DNA from: Paraphysomonas bandaiensis
Taxonomy: Eukaryota > Chrysophyceae
NCBI GenBank assembly: GCA_965644295.1
Contig: CBFFRP010000386.1
Location: 1 to 64,000, forward strand
DNA: 64,000 nucleotides
Reading direction: 5' to 3'
Positions 11,305 to 22,200 of this stretch are shown here, piece after piece. The notes below the pieces were generated by a model, which did no database searches, was not told the origin of the DNA, and was given only the letters and a program-made list of their open reading frames with translations. Numbering within the stretch: the stretch's first letter is position 1; each line of letters starts with the position of its first letter. The translations under genes and the position numbers were made by a program.

Positions 11305-11994
11305 ATGAGTAAACTTAACAGCGAACTTCTCAGCCAGTCTGTCGAGAACCTCTTGAAGTACGCCCAGGGCGAGACTATCAATGTCCGTGGCAATGATATC
11401 AAGGGAAAGAAGCGTAACTTTGTGGAGACCATTGACCTCCAGGTTACCCTCAAGAACTACGATCCCCAGAGAGACAAACGTTTCTCCGGTACCTTCAGAC
11501 TCCCCGCCATCCCTAAACCCAACCTGAGAGTTTGTGTTCTTGGTAGTCAGAGCCACTGCGAGAAGGCCGATCAGATCGGTATTGATCGCATGACTATTGA
11601 GGACTTGAAGAAATTCAACAAGAATAAGAAGATCATTAAGAAGTTTGCCAAGAAGTACGATGCTTTCCTTGCATCTGGTGCTCTTCTTAAGCAGATTCCT
11701 CGTATCCTTGGTCCTGGTCTTACCAAGGCTGGAAAATTCCCTACCCTTCTTGACGAGAACGATAACTTGCAGGAGAAGGTTGACGCTCAACGCGCCACCA
11801 TCAAGTTTCAGATGAAGAAGGTCATGTGCATGTCCCTTGCCGTGGCTAATGTTTCCATGACTGAAGCTGAGATCGCCCTCAATATTCAGCTTGCTGTTAA
11901 CTTCCTCGTCTCACTCCTGAAGAAGAACTGGCAGAACGTGAAAGTCTTGTACATCAAGTCTACCATGGGCCCTGCTTTCCAGATTTACTATTAA
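11305..11994 (+). CDS. RPL10A: 60S ribosomal protein L10a (uL1)
   Basis: Large-subunit protein of the L1 stalk of cytosolic ribosomes. The protein is a single uninterrupted exon of 229 codons. It begins [17 protein letters not shown] and contains the conserved segments [37 protein letters not shown], the L1 signature region [17 protein letters not shown], and the C-terminal [13 protein letters not shown]. The whole length aligns with the family as remembered, so the start is secure. It is intronless in a window where most genes have several introns, and its codon use is more C-ending than its neighbours, as expected for a highly expressed gene. Confidence 0.98.
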   Translation: MSKLNSELLSQSVENLLKYAQGETINVRGNDIKGKKRNFVETIDLQVTLKNYDPQRDKRFSGTFRLPAIPKPNLRVCVLGSQSHCEKADQIGIDRMTIEDLKKFNKNKKIIKKFAKKYDAFLASGALLKQIPRILGPGLTKAGKFPTLLDENDNLQEKVDAQRATIKFQMKKVMCMSLAVANVSMTEAEIALNIQLAVNFLVSLLKKNWQNVKVLYIKSTMGPAFQIYY

Positions 11995-12589
11995 TTGTTG
12001 TGCATCGATGATCTGGCTTGGCGCTTTACCAGTATTCAACTTGTAACTATGTCTGTTTATCTGGGAGCTGTGCATTTTACTCTGCTCAACAAGTCTATTG
12101 CCATAACTAAATGAGGATTTTTTCCGCACATTGTGTCACTTCTAGTATAGCATGCATAATCCTAGCTGCGATGTACAGTGGATAATATAAATTTGTGGTC
12201 ATACAAGCTGTAGTCTGAGTAGCTGCCGAGCTGTACACAGTTACACACTATTGACTATTGTCAATCTCTTACGATCGTTAAGATAGTTTTTTGTATTCAA
12301 ACTAGATAGAAGATAGACTCTTTTATTATATTGCATACGCAATTGTGTGTGCTGTCATTTCGTTCATGTCGACCACTGTTCAACTTCCTATCTTGAACAG
12401 TAGTGAATACGTGAATATTGCATGCATGCAACGTATGTTAAAGTATGCTCCCACGTTTAACAAGGTAAATACCCTATTCCACCTAGTCATTGTGAACTTA
12501 AAAATTTAATTATTTAATCACTAGGTTTTTACACCAATTTTGGTGTGACTAGGAAATTCCATTAATTTGACTAGGTCGAAAAATAGATC
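11995..12589. other. Intergenic, no gene seen
   Basis: AT-rich sequence downstream of RPL10A, including its 3' untranslated region. A short inverted feature near 12510-12560 (ctaggttt... / ...tgactaggaa) is visible. No coding frame is supported. Confidence 0.5.
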
Positions 12590-12830
12590 CCATATCTGAT
12601 TATATTATCAATAGACGTGTACGAGCCAGAACTAATGTAGCAAAACAATTTAACGAACTAGTACTTAACTATTATATACTACTATTATTATTTACACAAG
12701 CACCAAGGTGCAACCATTTTCGCTCTATCACTTAAGGTGAACTAGCCTGGATGCTTGACTTAAGTAGGCAGCCCAATACCCCGGATTCCCTTAAGGTGAG
12801 CCCATTCCCGGAAGCCTAGTTCTATAGAAC
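12590..12830 (-). mobile_element. SINE-like repeat copy (reverse orientation), decayed
   Basis: On the minus strand this reads gggctcacc.taaggg, ccggggtattgggctgcc, aagcatccaggc, then the shared tail gcaccttggtgcttg and a cctattg-like end. The same order occurs on the plus strand at 42045-42370 and its 5' part at 54500-54670. The internal hairpin is partly lost: the acgcacaagcagc arm is replaced by an AT-rich run. No target-site duplication was identified. Confidence 0.6.
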
Positions 12831-13084
12831 TATATAATTAGTAGTAGAACTTCCTATTGAATAAATAATAAATCTATAAATAAATGAAGCATCTGTCTAT
12901 AAAAGGTATGGATATATGAATAACAACCTTAAAGCTGCTTACAACTTACAATTACGCCAAACTCATATTATTACTCTGAAAGTTTAAAGTTTAATTAATA
13001 AGTTGAAGTTGTGTGCACTAATTCTTAAATATTAAAATTACATATAAATATATATATTTTATTCCATTGTTTATTAGTATATAG

Positions 13085-13240
13085 CGACACCTTCAGTCTC
13101 TCCCTCAACAAAGTCGGACTCGCACCTTTTCGTGAATTTATGGGGAATAAGTACCGGATATATTTTCCGGGAAACAAGTAAGCAGCATATATAGCCAGCA
13201 GGTATTGTTTTACCAAATGCTTGTGTGATACAAGGGACAT
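13085..13240 (+). repeat. Fragment of the 54365-54500 repeat (5' part)
   Basis: Shares ccctcaacaaagtcggactc, gcaccttttcgtg, ggataagtaccgga, ttttccgggaaac and aaatgcttgtgtg with 54373-54515 in the same order and orientation, interrupted by small indels. It lacks the following part and the tail. No gene is present between here and 13548. Confidence 0.7.
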
Positions 13241-13561
13241 ATAATTATTATTTCAGTGTAAGTTTAGTAATACTCATGATAATAAATAAATTCCTCTGCT
13301 TTTGTTGTTGCCTTCAGTAAAAGTGTGCACATTTGTTCTTGCCTTAGACCTAAATACACTTACTAAGGAACTAACAAGCTCAATATAAAATACAAATTGC
13401 TGATGGTAGCACTATTCCTTGACGACATAGTTGCCTGATTAACGTTATAAGAGAAACTCAACAGTGTGTCAGTTGACATGTTTTAGTTCTCTACGAGAAA
13501 ATAATTGATATTCTGCACATTCAAGTTGTCGAGATTTTTTAAGATAACGACATAATTAGTA

Positions 13562-14528
13562 TTATTAAAAGTCTTATTATTTAGCAATAGGCGTTAAAAA
13601 CCTGCACCAAAATAGTGGCTAGTTGAATGCTAGACATACTAGTTAGACCTCTACCCATAACTAATCAGCACAATTTCTATTATCCTACTATTTAACGCTA
13701 CAGAAGCTGCTTCTTAATGTTGTTTGTGAGTTTCGCCCTGCTCGTGTGGCTTTGGACTCACTGGCGCGCGTTGTCCGGGGGTCTCCCCTTGGGATGAGAT
13801 TCCACCAGGCTCTGAGGTACAGGGTTCTGCATTAAGGTCTTGAGTGTACCGAGCACTAGATGTGTGTGCTGAGAGGTGGATGGTGTGGTGGAATGTGGCG
13901 TTGTCGCCGTGCACTGTGTGGGCGTCAGGCATATGTGGAGGTGCCGGAGACGGCGTCGCCGCTGTCTAGGGCCTGATGGTTTCATGCGGTCCGGTGCTAT
14001 TTTCCTGTGTGTATGAGTGGTGGGGCTCGTGTGTGCAGTGGGCGGTGTTCCAGTCTGTGGATTCCTAGTAATCGTAGCACCCTTGGGCATTTCCACTTCT
14101 GTCTATGTTTTGGACGAGGTCGAGGTAGTAGCCTAGGGGGTCCTTTCTGTAGGGAAACGTATCGTCTACTTCGATCTTGGATCATTAGCTTTGCTGCAGC
14201 GAAAAGCGGTAGAAGTAATCTGATGACCGCTGATTCGATGCTGCGCAGTCCTTGGGGTGTCAGTGACTCGTGGATGTGATCTCCAAATACCGTCTCGAGT
14301 TGAGCAGTTGTGATGGTACCCGTCTAGAATCTCTCCACCTGAGGCACGGAGGGATTCCAGGCCCTGCTGGAGAGCCGCTGTAGTGCAGTGGTGGTCCATT
14401 GGGGTAGTACCGGATTTCTCAGTTCTTCTTGAAGCGCGTTTTTGTGACAACTGTGAAATGCAGACTCCCGAATCTGCGTTTTGGCGTCATTTGTACAGTC
14501 TAGACACATGTGCTTGAGTGAGTCTAGT
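13562..14528 (-). mobile_element. 5'-truncated non-LTR retrotransposon copy 2
   Basis: A 967-bp insertion containing only the C-terminal end of the LINE protein and the 3' tail. The minus strand reads CLDCTNDAKTQIRESAF, LSSRAWNPSVPQVERF and PPRLLPRPRPKHRQK in different frames. These match the C-terminus of the 14805-18852 element, with frameshifts. It is flanked by a 14-bp direct repeat, cgacataattagta, at 13548-13561 and 14529-14542, which fixes both ends. The tail lacks the gcaccttggtgc arm: it jumps from gaagctgcttctt straight to the coding part, so the hairpin is deleted in this copy. Confidence 0.85.
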
Positions 14529-14542
14529 CGACATAATTAGTA

Positions 14543-14793
14543 GTTGAACTTAGTAAGAGCGCTTAATAAACACTTTAAGCAGAAAATTAATAATTATAAG
14601 AGTTTTCATACATCATTCATAAGAGTCGATTAATCAAGTATATTTTCTAAGACACACTAGCATGAGCAATATATATCAATATATTGCGAGGTCAAATTTT
14701 GCTAAAATAATAAGTAATATATTTTAGCAAGCAAGTATAAATAATTGCAATCCAATATATTTTTGACTGGCCCTGTTGTCATTCACCAACTCG
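14543..14793. other. AT-rich spacer between two LINE insertions
   Basis: Contains ggtcaaattttgctaaaat and other AT-rich repeats. Its right end (cattcaccaactcgatttat) belongs to the dispersed repeat that was split by the large LINE. No gene is visible. Confidence 0.5.
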
Positions 14794-14804
14794 ATTTATC
14801 TCTA
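14794..14804. repeat. Target-site duplication, left copy (atttatctcta)
   Basis: This 11-bp sequence recurs at 18853-18863 exactly at the opposite end of the LINE. The related dispersed repeat at 47890-48115 has the site once and uninterrupted (tttatctctactac in its reverse complement), acting as an empty site. Confidence 0.85.
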
Positions 14805-17800
14805 GTAGTGAATGTCTGATTATTTAGCAATAGGCGTTGAGACCTTGCATCAATTAGTGGCTAGAAGAATGCTAGTCATACTAGTTAGACCACTACCCGT
14901 AACTAATCAATACAAACTCTTTTATCCTACTATTTAACGCTACGAAAGCTGCTTGTGCGTCGCCGCAAGCACCAAGGTGCAACCACTTCCGTTCTTTTTG
15001 TGTGATATGAAATTCGCCTTTATCGTGTGTCCGTGGACTCACCGGCGCTTTTGATCTGGGGGTCTCCCTTTGGGATGGGTCTCCATTGGTTTTGGAGGGG
15101 GCTCAGCATTCTGAATTAGGGTCCTGAGTGCACCTAGTTCCAGATGTGTGGGTTGGGAGTGGTGGGGATTGTTGGGAGGAGGAGTTGGGTTTGTAGTATG
15201 TGTTACTGTGCTCCTGTGGGGCCGCGGGTGTAGATAGAGTTGTCGAAGCCGTCGGCGTTGTGGAGGTCTGGGCAGTCCAGTGCTCTGTCGGGTAGGACCT
15301 GTGAGGTGTGCACGTGTGTCTGGAGTCGGATACGCTGTGGGGGGTTTTCGTTGGACCCCTAGTAGTCGAAGGACTCTCGGACGTTGTCTTGACTGACTGC
15401 GTTTCGGACGGGGTCTCGGGAGTAGCCTGGGCGGCCTTTTGGACATGGTGATATAGCGACAACCGCGATCCTGTAACATAAGCTTCGCTGCAGTGTAAAG
15501 CGGTTGCAGGAGATTAATAACCACTGTTTCTAGGTTCCGTAGACTGTGAGCCGTCAGGTGGTTGTGTATGTCATCTCCGAAGACCGTTTCCAGTTGGGCT
15601 GCTGTGATGGTTCCAGTCCAGTATCTCTCGACCTGTGGGATGGAGGGATTCCAGGCTCTGCTGGAGAGTCTCCGTAGTGCAGATGTGATCCAGTTGGGTA
15701 AGGTCTGAGTTCTCTGTATTTCGTGTAGCACATTTTTATGCGATTGAAATGCAGTTTCCCTTATTTGGGTGATGGATTCATGTGTGCAGTCGAGGCACAT
15801 ATGTTTTAGGGAATCTAGTCGAAACCCGCAGTCAGAGCATGCGGCTTTGGTCAGGTCAAGCCCCTGTTTGGTTTTGGCCCGGTTCCTCCCTATGCAGAAA
15901 GATTTGTCCCATGTCAGTGCCGTGTTGAGAATTCTTTGGCGTAGATTTGAGCTGAGTTTGTCTTTGGATGCACTGCCATCCGCTTGAGCTAGTTTGCGCG
16001 GGAGGTGTACTCCGCTATTGGTCCAGTAGCCAGGCGCTCGATCAGGATTGTTTCCGTAGCGTTGATCTCTGGTTGAAGTGTAGTTCTCAAGTGTCCTTAG
16101 GTCGCAGAGATCTTGGAAATCAGTAAGGAGTGGGCTAGCGTAGTATGGCCGTCTTGTACTGTGCAAACGCCAGTGCCATAATCCAGCGGTTAGTAAGCGT
16201 TCAATGGCACTGTCAATCGCAATTGTACAGACAGTGTAGTTATTTTTTCCAAGGATGCGATCGACTTCATGCCAGTCTTCACCCGCGACTGCGTCCGCAA
16301 TATAGATGCCCTTGTCCTCAAACGTCCACTCCGTTTCATCTGTGGTACGTCGTTCGGGATGGGACCTCACCCAGGTCACCTGTCTTTTGCAATCTCTACT
16401 GGCCGCGATGCTTTCGAGTAGTACCCCTTTTGCACGGTGACCGAGAGCTCTGCGTCTTGTGGAGAGTGCTTCCTCAGTACGGGTGCACACTGCCTGACAG
16501 TCTGTGTGGCTTCTTATGTGTTCGGGAATGCGTGTTGAGAGTATAAGCCCCATGGCTGTGCCTATGAGTTCATATGCGTATGAGTCCAAACCTGGCACAT
16601 CACGAAAGGGTGTATCTAGTCGTAGTATTATGGTTGTACCATCTTCCCAGGCATTTTCTGGGGGTAAGTAGACGACCGCTGCACCTCCTCGGTGTGTCCA
16701 TCGTGTTCGCGGATTGACATGAGTGAGGCGACGCGTGGAGAGCGCACTGGCTGTGTATGATCCATCTGTGAAGATTGCCTTGAAAGTATCTGGTTGGACG
16801 CTATTAAGGCCGAGTTCTTGTTTTAGATTGGTCAGCATGTGTTCATCCTGTGGTTCGGGGGGCTCAGGTTGCTGAAGGGTAAGGCCCAATTCCGTTCCCC
16901 ATTCCCTGAGGCTGAGAACATAGTGGTGGTATTGGGGCTGTGGCTCTGTTGTCTGAGTGAGTAGAAAATGTGCTGCTTGACCTGCTTCTCCCCCGAGGGT
17001 TATTGCGCGCTGTAGAGATCCCCATTTTTGCTCCTGCGCCGAGTCTGAGAAACGTTTCATACCTAATCCGTTGTGCTTGAGTGAGAGGTAGATCAGTTCC
17101 GTGGGGTATCCAGGGCCTAGACTGAGGGCCTTTCTGTAGAGGGTTGCGCAAGCAGCGTCAATTTCTCTGTACCAGTGTAGCGGCCATGAAGCTTTGGTGG
17201 CTCTATAGAGCAAAGTCGGTATGATTTGGGTCTCGATAACCATGACTTTACAGCCGGCTGAGGCCTGTTTAATCCCTAGGTGTGTGGTCACGACTTTCAG
17301 GTATTTTAGACACCAATCATGGGAGGCCTTGTCTGTGATTGTGAGAGGAAGGTCTGCTCCGAGGTAATGTATCGACTCTAGTGATGTTTGGATAGGGACT
17401 GGGTGTCGACGCCACGACCAGTCGTAGAGAATGATGTAGCCAATGGGGTCGGAGGACTTGTTGGAATCTTGTAGGATCGGAAACACTGTGCAAACTACTT
17501 TGGGGATAGAGAGTTCCATTCCCGAAAGTACGCAGAACGCAGATATTTGTTGGGCAATGAGTTGGGCAGCGTGTATGGGTTTAGCTATTGTGTTAAGATC
17601 ATCCGCGAAGGAGATCTTTATTTCGCCGGTAGTCGGAGTCGTGAGTTGAATAGTTGGTAACGTTGGACTCGTTGTTGACAGTTCAATGTCCAGCCACGTG
17701 AGAAGGATGTCGTAGAGTGCCACCCAGGCGCATGTGGATTCTGTGCCCCCTTGGGTGATACCCCTTTCGGCTTCGAAACCCAGACTGAATAGTGCAATGA

Positions 17801-18852
17801 AGTGGCCGTCTGCGGACAGGAGGTCAAGGAGAGAACGTGGCTCTATGTTGTTTGCCATGAATGGTGTCCAGGGAAATGTTAGACCGCCGGCATCTAAGTT
17901 GCCAAACCAGTCAACTACATCGTCCGGAACGCCCAGTCGTGCCCACGCGAGACGCATGAGGTTAGGCGCAATTGAGTCGAAGGCCTTCTTGAAGTCCCAG
18001 AGTGTACATATATGCTGGTCGCCTTTTCGTCTTGCTTCTTCTGCAGCCGCGAGTACCCTTAGTATCGCTGTGTCCGTCCCGTTCCTCCAGCGATAACCAT
18101 GCTGGGACGGATGCAAAACTTTCTGTTCCTCCCATACGGTAAGAATTCTATGAGTGATTATCCTTGTTAATATTTTCCTACTGACTTCAAGCAGACCAAT
18201 CGGTCGGAGATTAGTGAGGGAGGATTCTCCTGGTTTCTTGAGAATGGGAGACATTACCCTGTCTCTCCACCAAATGGGCACATGTTTATGTTTCCAGAGA
18301 GATCTGGTGAGGATGTAAGCCTCTCGCTGAACTACCGGTGGCCAGGATTTGACCATGTTGGAGGAGACCATTGAGGGTCCAGGCGCGCGGTTGAAGGAGA
18401 GAGAGTGAAGTGTGCAGTAGAATTCATCCTGGGTGATGTCTTTTGCAAGAGTAGATTTGAGTGTGGCTGCCATGGCCGGAGTGGTCTTGGTACAAAGGGC
18501 CCGTCGTAACCCCAGTTGCAGGGGAAGAGGGATTTTCGAGCGGGGGTGGAGTGGTTCCTGGCATGTCGCTGAGCCCGGATCAAGAAGGGATTTCCACCAT
18601 GTAGGGTCATCCTGGAGCTGTTGTGCTACAGGGTCAAGTCCAGGAGGTTTGGCATGATGTTCACGGAAGTGCGCATTAATGCCTTCATGAATGTCTTGCG
18701 GTGTTGTGAGGATGTGTCCGTCAGTTGTTTTCACCGTGGTAAGTCGGAGTGGTGTTTTGACCTTGAGACCAATTTTCTGAAGAATTGCTTGAAGTCTTTT
18801 CTGCTGTAGCAGTGCCTCCATCTGATTGGTGCGAGCCGTGAGTCTAGTCCGC
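14805..18852 (-). mobile_element. 5'-truncated non-LTR retrotransposon (LINE) insertion, 4048 bp
   Basis: Bounded by the 11-bp duplication atttatctcta. It carries one long open frame (15039-18854) and a 3' untranslated tail of about 230 bp. The tail contains the conserved hairpin around gcaccttggtgcttgcggcg (14963-14990) and ends cctattgctaaataatcagac. No apurinic endonuclease domain is present and the frame is open right to the 5' boundary, so the insertion is 5'-truncated upstream of RT. Smaller relatives at 13562-14528 and 34858-36010 are in the same orientation. Confidence 0.9.
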
Positions 18853-18854
18853 AT
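15039..18854 (-). CDS. LINE reverse transcriptase / RNase H protein (N-terminally truncated)
   Basis: An intact 1271-codon frame. It starts in the linker before RT. RT motifs include NLRPIGLLEVSRKILTRI (about residue 215), HGYRWRNGTDTAIL, LWDFKKAFDSI and the catalytic FADDLNTIAKP (about 416). An RNase H domain follows with IFTDGSY (about 696), SYAYELIGTAMGL and SHTDCQAV, giving the D-E-D set. A CSDCGF...HMCLDC cysteine cluster lies near residue 1005, and a Pro/Arg-rich tail ends at 15039. The ATG at 18854-18852 takes its A and T from the target-site duplication, so it is a chance start at the truncation point. RT and RNase H are intact, suggesting recent insertion. Confidence 0.9.
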   Translation of the reverse strand: MRTRLTARTNQMEALLQQKRLQAILQKIGLKVKTPLRLTTVKTTDGHILTTPQDIHEGINAHFREHHAKPPGLDPVAQQLQDDPTWWKSLLDPGSATCQEPLHPRSKIPLPLQLGLRRALCTKTTPAMAATLKSTLAKDITQDEFYCTLHSLSFNRAPGPSMVSSNMVKSWPPVVQREAYILTRSLWKHKHVPIWWRDRVMSPILKKPGESSLTNLRPIGLLEVSRKILTRIITHRILTVWEEQKVLHPSQHGYRWRNGTDTAILRVLAAAEEARRKGDQHICTLWDFKKAFDSIAPNLMRLAWARLGVPDDVVDWFGNLDAGGLTFPWTPFMANNIEPRSLLDLLSADGHFIALFSLGFEAERGITQGGTESTCAWVALYDILLTWLDIELSTTSPTLPTIQLTTPTTGEIKISFADDLNTIAKPIHAAQLIAQQISAFCVLSGMELSIPKVVCTVFPILQDSNKSSDPIGYIILYDWSWRRHPVPIQTSLESIHYLGADLPLTITDKASHDWCLKYLKVVTTHLGIKQASAGCKVMVIETQIIPTLLYRATKASWPLHWYREIDAACATLYRKALSLGPGYPTELIYLSLKHNGLGMKRFSDSAQEQKWGSLQRAITLGGEAGQAAHFLLTQTTEPQPQYHHYVLSLREWGTELGLTLQQPEPPEPQDEHMLTNLKQELGLNSVQPDTFKAIFTDGSYTASALSTRRLTHVNPRTRWTHRGGAAVVYLPPENAWEDGTTIILRLDTPFRDVPGLDSYAYELIGTAMGLILSTRIPEHIRSHTDCQAVCTRTEEALSTRRRALGHRAKGVLLESIAASRDCKRQVTWVRSHPERRTTDETEWTFEDKGIYIADAVAGEDWHEVDRILGKNNYTVCTIAIDSAIERLLTAGLWHWRLHSTRRPYYASPLLTDFQDLCDLRTLENYTSTRDQRYGNNPDRAPGYWTNSGVHLPRKLAQADGSASKDKLSSNLRQRILNTALTWDKSFCIGRNRAKTKQGLDLTKAACSDCGFRLDSLKHMCLDCTHESITQIRETAFQSHKNVLHEIQRTQTLPNWITSALRRLSSRAWNPSIPQVERYWTGTITAAQLETVFGDDIHNHLTAHSLRNLETVVINLLQPLYTAAKLMLQDRGCRYITMSKRPPRLLPRPRPKRSQSRQRPRVLRLLGVQRKPPTAYPTPDTRAHLTGPTRQSTGLPRPPQRRRLRQLYLHPRPHRSTVTHTTNPTPPPNNPHHSQPTHLELGALRTLIQNAEPPPKPMETHPKGRPPDQKRR

Positions 18855-18863
18855 TTATCTCTA
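18853..18863. repeat. Target-site duplication, right copy (atttatctcta)
   Basis: Partner of 14794-14804. Immediately to its right the dispersed repeat resumes (ctacgccaataatttctagtgc). Confidence 0.85.
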
Positions 18864-19060
18864 CTACGCCAATAATTTCTAGTGCGATCTTACGTCGTCA
18901 TATCTTGTACAGTCAGTTTATTTCAGTTTCAGTAGTATAATAGCTTACATATCATTGGTTCTCATAATACGGTTAGCTACTACTGTATTCTTTGAGTAAC
19001 GGTTATAATTCAAATATCTTAGAAACTGCGGCTTTTAATTGCTCACAAACTGCAAAGCTC
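18864..19060 (-). repeat. Dispersed repeat, copy interrupted by the LINE
   Basis: Reverse complement of 47890-48095. Shared stretches include cttgtacagtca, atcattggttctca, aatacggttagctactactg and tattctttgagtaa. A more diverged copy lies at 54080-54270. It has no coding capacity that I can see. The remaining spacer to 19263 holds the 3' end of the channel gene and nothing else recognised. Confidence 0.75.
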
Positions 19061-19263
19061 AACATTCCAAGATCATGCGTGTACTTCGCAGAATTCTAAC
19101 TGTCGCACATAGGTAGCCAAATATTCAAATAACTATGGATTCATATTGAAAACATTTTATATTACTGCAGCTAGAGATCACAGTTGCAGACCTCACCCAT
19201 CAAATATATACATATAAGAGTGACTAAGAACACCCCCACCCCACCACTATGCGAATATCATAC

Positions 19264-22200
19264 TTACAACAAACACTGCGCTTTTTTATCTTCTTTCCAA
19301 GCCTCTATATTTAAAGCTGGAAACGACATTCGTCTATTCCGTCTTTTCGCAACTTTCTTGTGAAACTTATGGTCCGTTAAATTGGGGCAAGATCTACTCC
19401 TCTTAAACAGCGCACGAGACTTGATTAAGTAGAACTCATCGTAAACCTTCTTATCTTCATCTGAATCATACCACTCATTTCCATCAGTTAAGAACATTAC
19501 TTTCGCTCTACGCTTGTTATTCATTTGTTTCTTCACTACGGCAGCTATAGACATTGTAGTGTCTTGTTCTCCAGCCTTTTTATCCCCCACACTCGAGAGT
19601 CTACTAAAGTTTCTAGACATTCCTCGACTACCCATTGACGACAATTGTTTCCGCATGGGCTTCAGCTTCACATTGTTATTAATTGTTGGAAGACCAGATT
19701 TCATTTCATCCATATCCATTGATTTGCTGTTGCTGACGTTAGATTGGATAATGGCCATCGACGCGGGATCGTTCACCACTGCACGGACAATATTCCACCT
19801 CGAATCTGACCGGGCAATGTTGGAGGCTGTCGAGGCGCTTCGCGACGGCGGGGGGTGACTTGAAGGCCCAGGTTTATCACCATCTAGACGACTTTCACTG
19901 ACAACTGTCTCCAAGGGAACGATCTGTGATGGTCCCCGCGACATTGCAGTGGATGTGGCGGTGGCTTTAGTATCATAATCGTCTTTGCTAACGTTTGAGT
20001 CAAACGACAGAAGCTGTCCATACCGGGCCTTGGATTCACCAGATCCGCCCAGTAGCTGAGATAAACTTCCGCGTCGTTTCATTCTTGGCTCCCCTGATTT
20101 AGTCTCACCACTGTCGAAGAAGTCCTTGGAGTTAATACGGCTTACTAAGTTACCGATAAGATCAGTGGACGATTTCGTTTTTTCTGCCATCATTCTGGCT
20201 CTCGCTTGAACGTATGCTGTACCTAACTTCGAAATAAACTCTGCTCTCTTATCTCGCAAATGCCTTCTTCCAAAATCACTGGTAGCATTGATAGCCATCG
20301 CCAATGCACCCTGAAGGCTAATAGCAACTGCAGGGAAGTGCCGGAGTAACTTTGTTATTTCCAGTTCGCTTAACAAATAGACACTACACGGCATAAACGT
20401 CCGAACAGAAGCCCTGAAGGGCCGTCTTTCCATCATTGCAACGTGGCCAAAAAAATCACCCGCAGTCAATTGGTATATTAAGTCACACATTTCTATCGGA
20501 ACCACCTTGTTACTTGGACTCAAAGACGTTGTGCGTTCAGAAGTACGCATACTTTTCCTAGAAGGGCGTCTTCTGATAATTGAGTCCCTACTCACACGGG
20601 ATTTATAGACATTGGCCCGCCCTGAGACCAGAAAAACAACTTCATGGGCACGTGACCCCTCCACCGCTATGTAGTGCAGTGCGTCGTAGAAGACTGGAGT
20701 CATACGCCTAAAAAGATACAGTATGACACCTTTGCTTTGAATGTATTTAAATATTGCAATCTTGCTCAGGGTATCTGCATGCTGAAAAAATATCATCTTT
20801 CTAGATAGATGCAGCGGTAACCGAGAAAGAATAGCCCTTTCGTCAAAAGCTGATGTTTGTGTGAACATGTACTTAATGTGTTTCACGATGCTATCCGCCA
20901 GAGGAGCTGAGGCATTTTTCTCGATGAGATATTCGGAAACTTCTGCGATTCTTTCATTCATGCGCGTAGAGGTTACATCAAGACTGCCCATAAGACTAGA
21001 TACATTTGCCACGATATAACCAAACACAGTCGCACCGAGAATCATTACAACGATGGTAACAATTCTCCCTTCAGAGTCTACGGGAACTATATCACCGTAT
21101 CCCACAGTTGCAAGGGTTGTGAATGTCCAATATACAGTCGTTACGTACTGTTCTTGGAGAGATGCATCCCTCAGGTTGAGTTTATCATACCATGCATACG
21201 TAGAGAGTGTAGTGCTCAAATACCAGTACAAACAAGAAATGAGATGACCAATGAATAAAACCTCCAAAAGCATTTTAACCAATTCAAAGGTGGCGGGATT
21301 TATTCCCAGTTGATCTTCTAAACGTGCGATATATTTTCTAAGTTTAGCTAATCGTGCTAACTTGAGCAGTCGCATCAACCGAATCACCTTGAGTAGTTTG
21401 AATGAGCTAAATATATCCGTATTACCAGTAGCAAACTTGGACATGATTGTCTCAAATGGCATCACCGAGAAAAAATCTATCCAAAACCAAGTTACGAAGT
21501 AATGTCGATACATTCTCTTCGGAACAACTATATACGCATCTTCATCATCGTCAAAGTAACATGTTCTCATACTCACGAGCATATCGATACCGAAGAATAC
21601 ATCCACCACTATGTCAAATATGCTCAAAGCCCCTGTAGATTTTCGGGCGAAGCCTATCTGGACAGGTATGACAAGTACGCTGAATAGAATAAGGGCCCCA
21701 ATAAACATGTCCCACTTTATCTTATTGTCGCTCTTCGGCAGAATAATATACCGCGCTATGAGGTCCTCATAATGCTCCTCTGCGTGCTCTTGGACCATCT
21801 TCTGTCCCTTTCGCACTTCCCGTACAGTACGGTATACCTCCAGTACCTGATTGGTGGAGTTCATTCGTTTAGCATATAGCTTGCTAGAGCTATCCTCCTG
21901 TTGCATAGCTTGCAGCTTCCCATCCACAACCAGAGTTTCCTTTACGTATATTCGGTGACCTTCCCTCTTGTGTGCCTGACTCTGACTGGCCTCGACAAAA
22001 TTCTCGTACCTCTGCTGCAGCTCCGCTGTCACCCTGTCTCCAGTAACAGGGTACGTTCCTATTGCCTCATCCAACACTCCTGTTGGAATTGCGATCACAT
22101 TGCAATTGCACATGGCACGATGGGACACCATCCGAATAGTTCGTTTGTAGTACTCAAAGTCACCAAAGTATCCTCCCTCAGAGCTGTACCCAGTGACAGC

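Noticed and set aside
20715-20745. 22-nt gt...ag segment in the channel gene as an intron
   Set aside because: It is too short and would break the frame, while the uninterrupted frame stays open.
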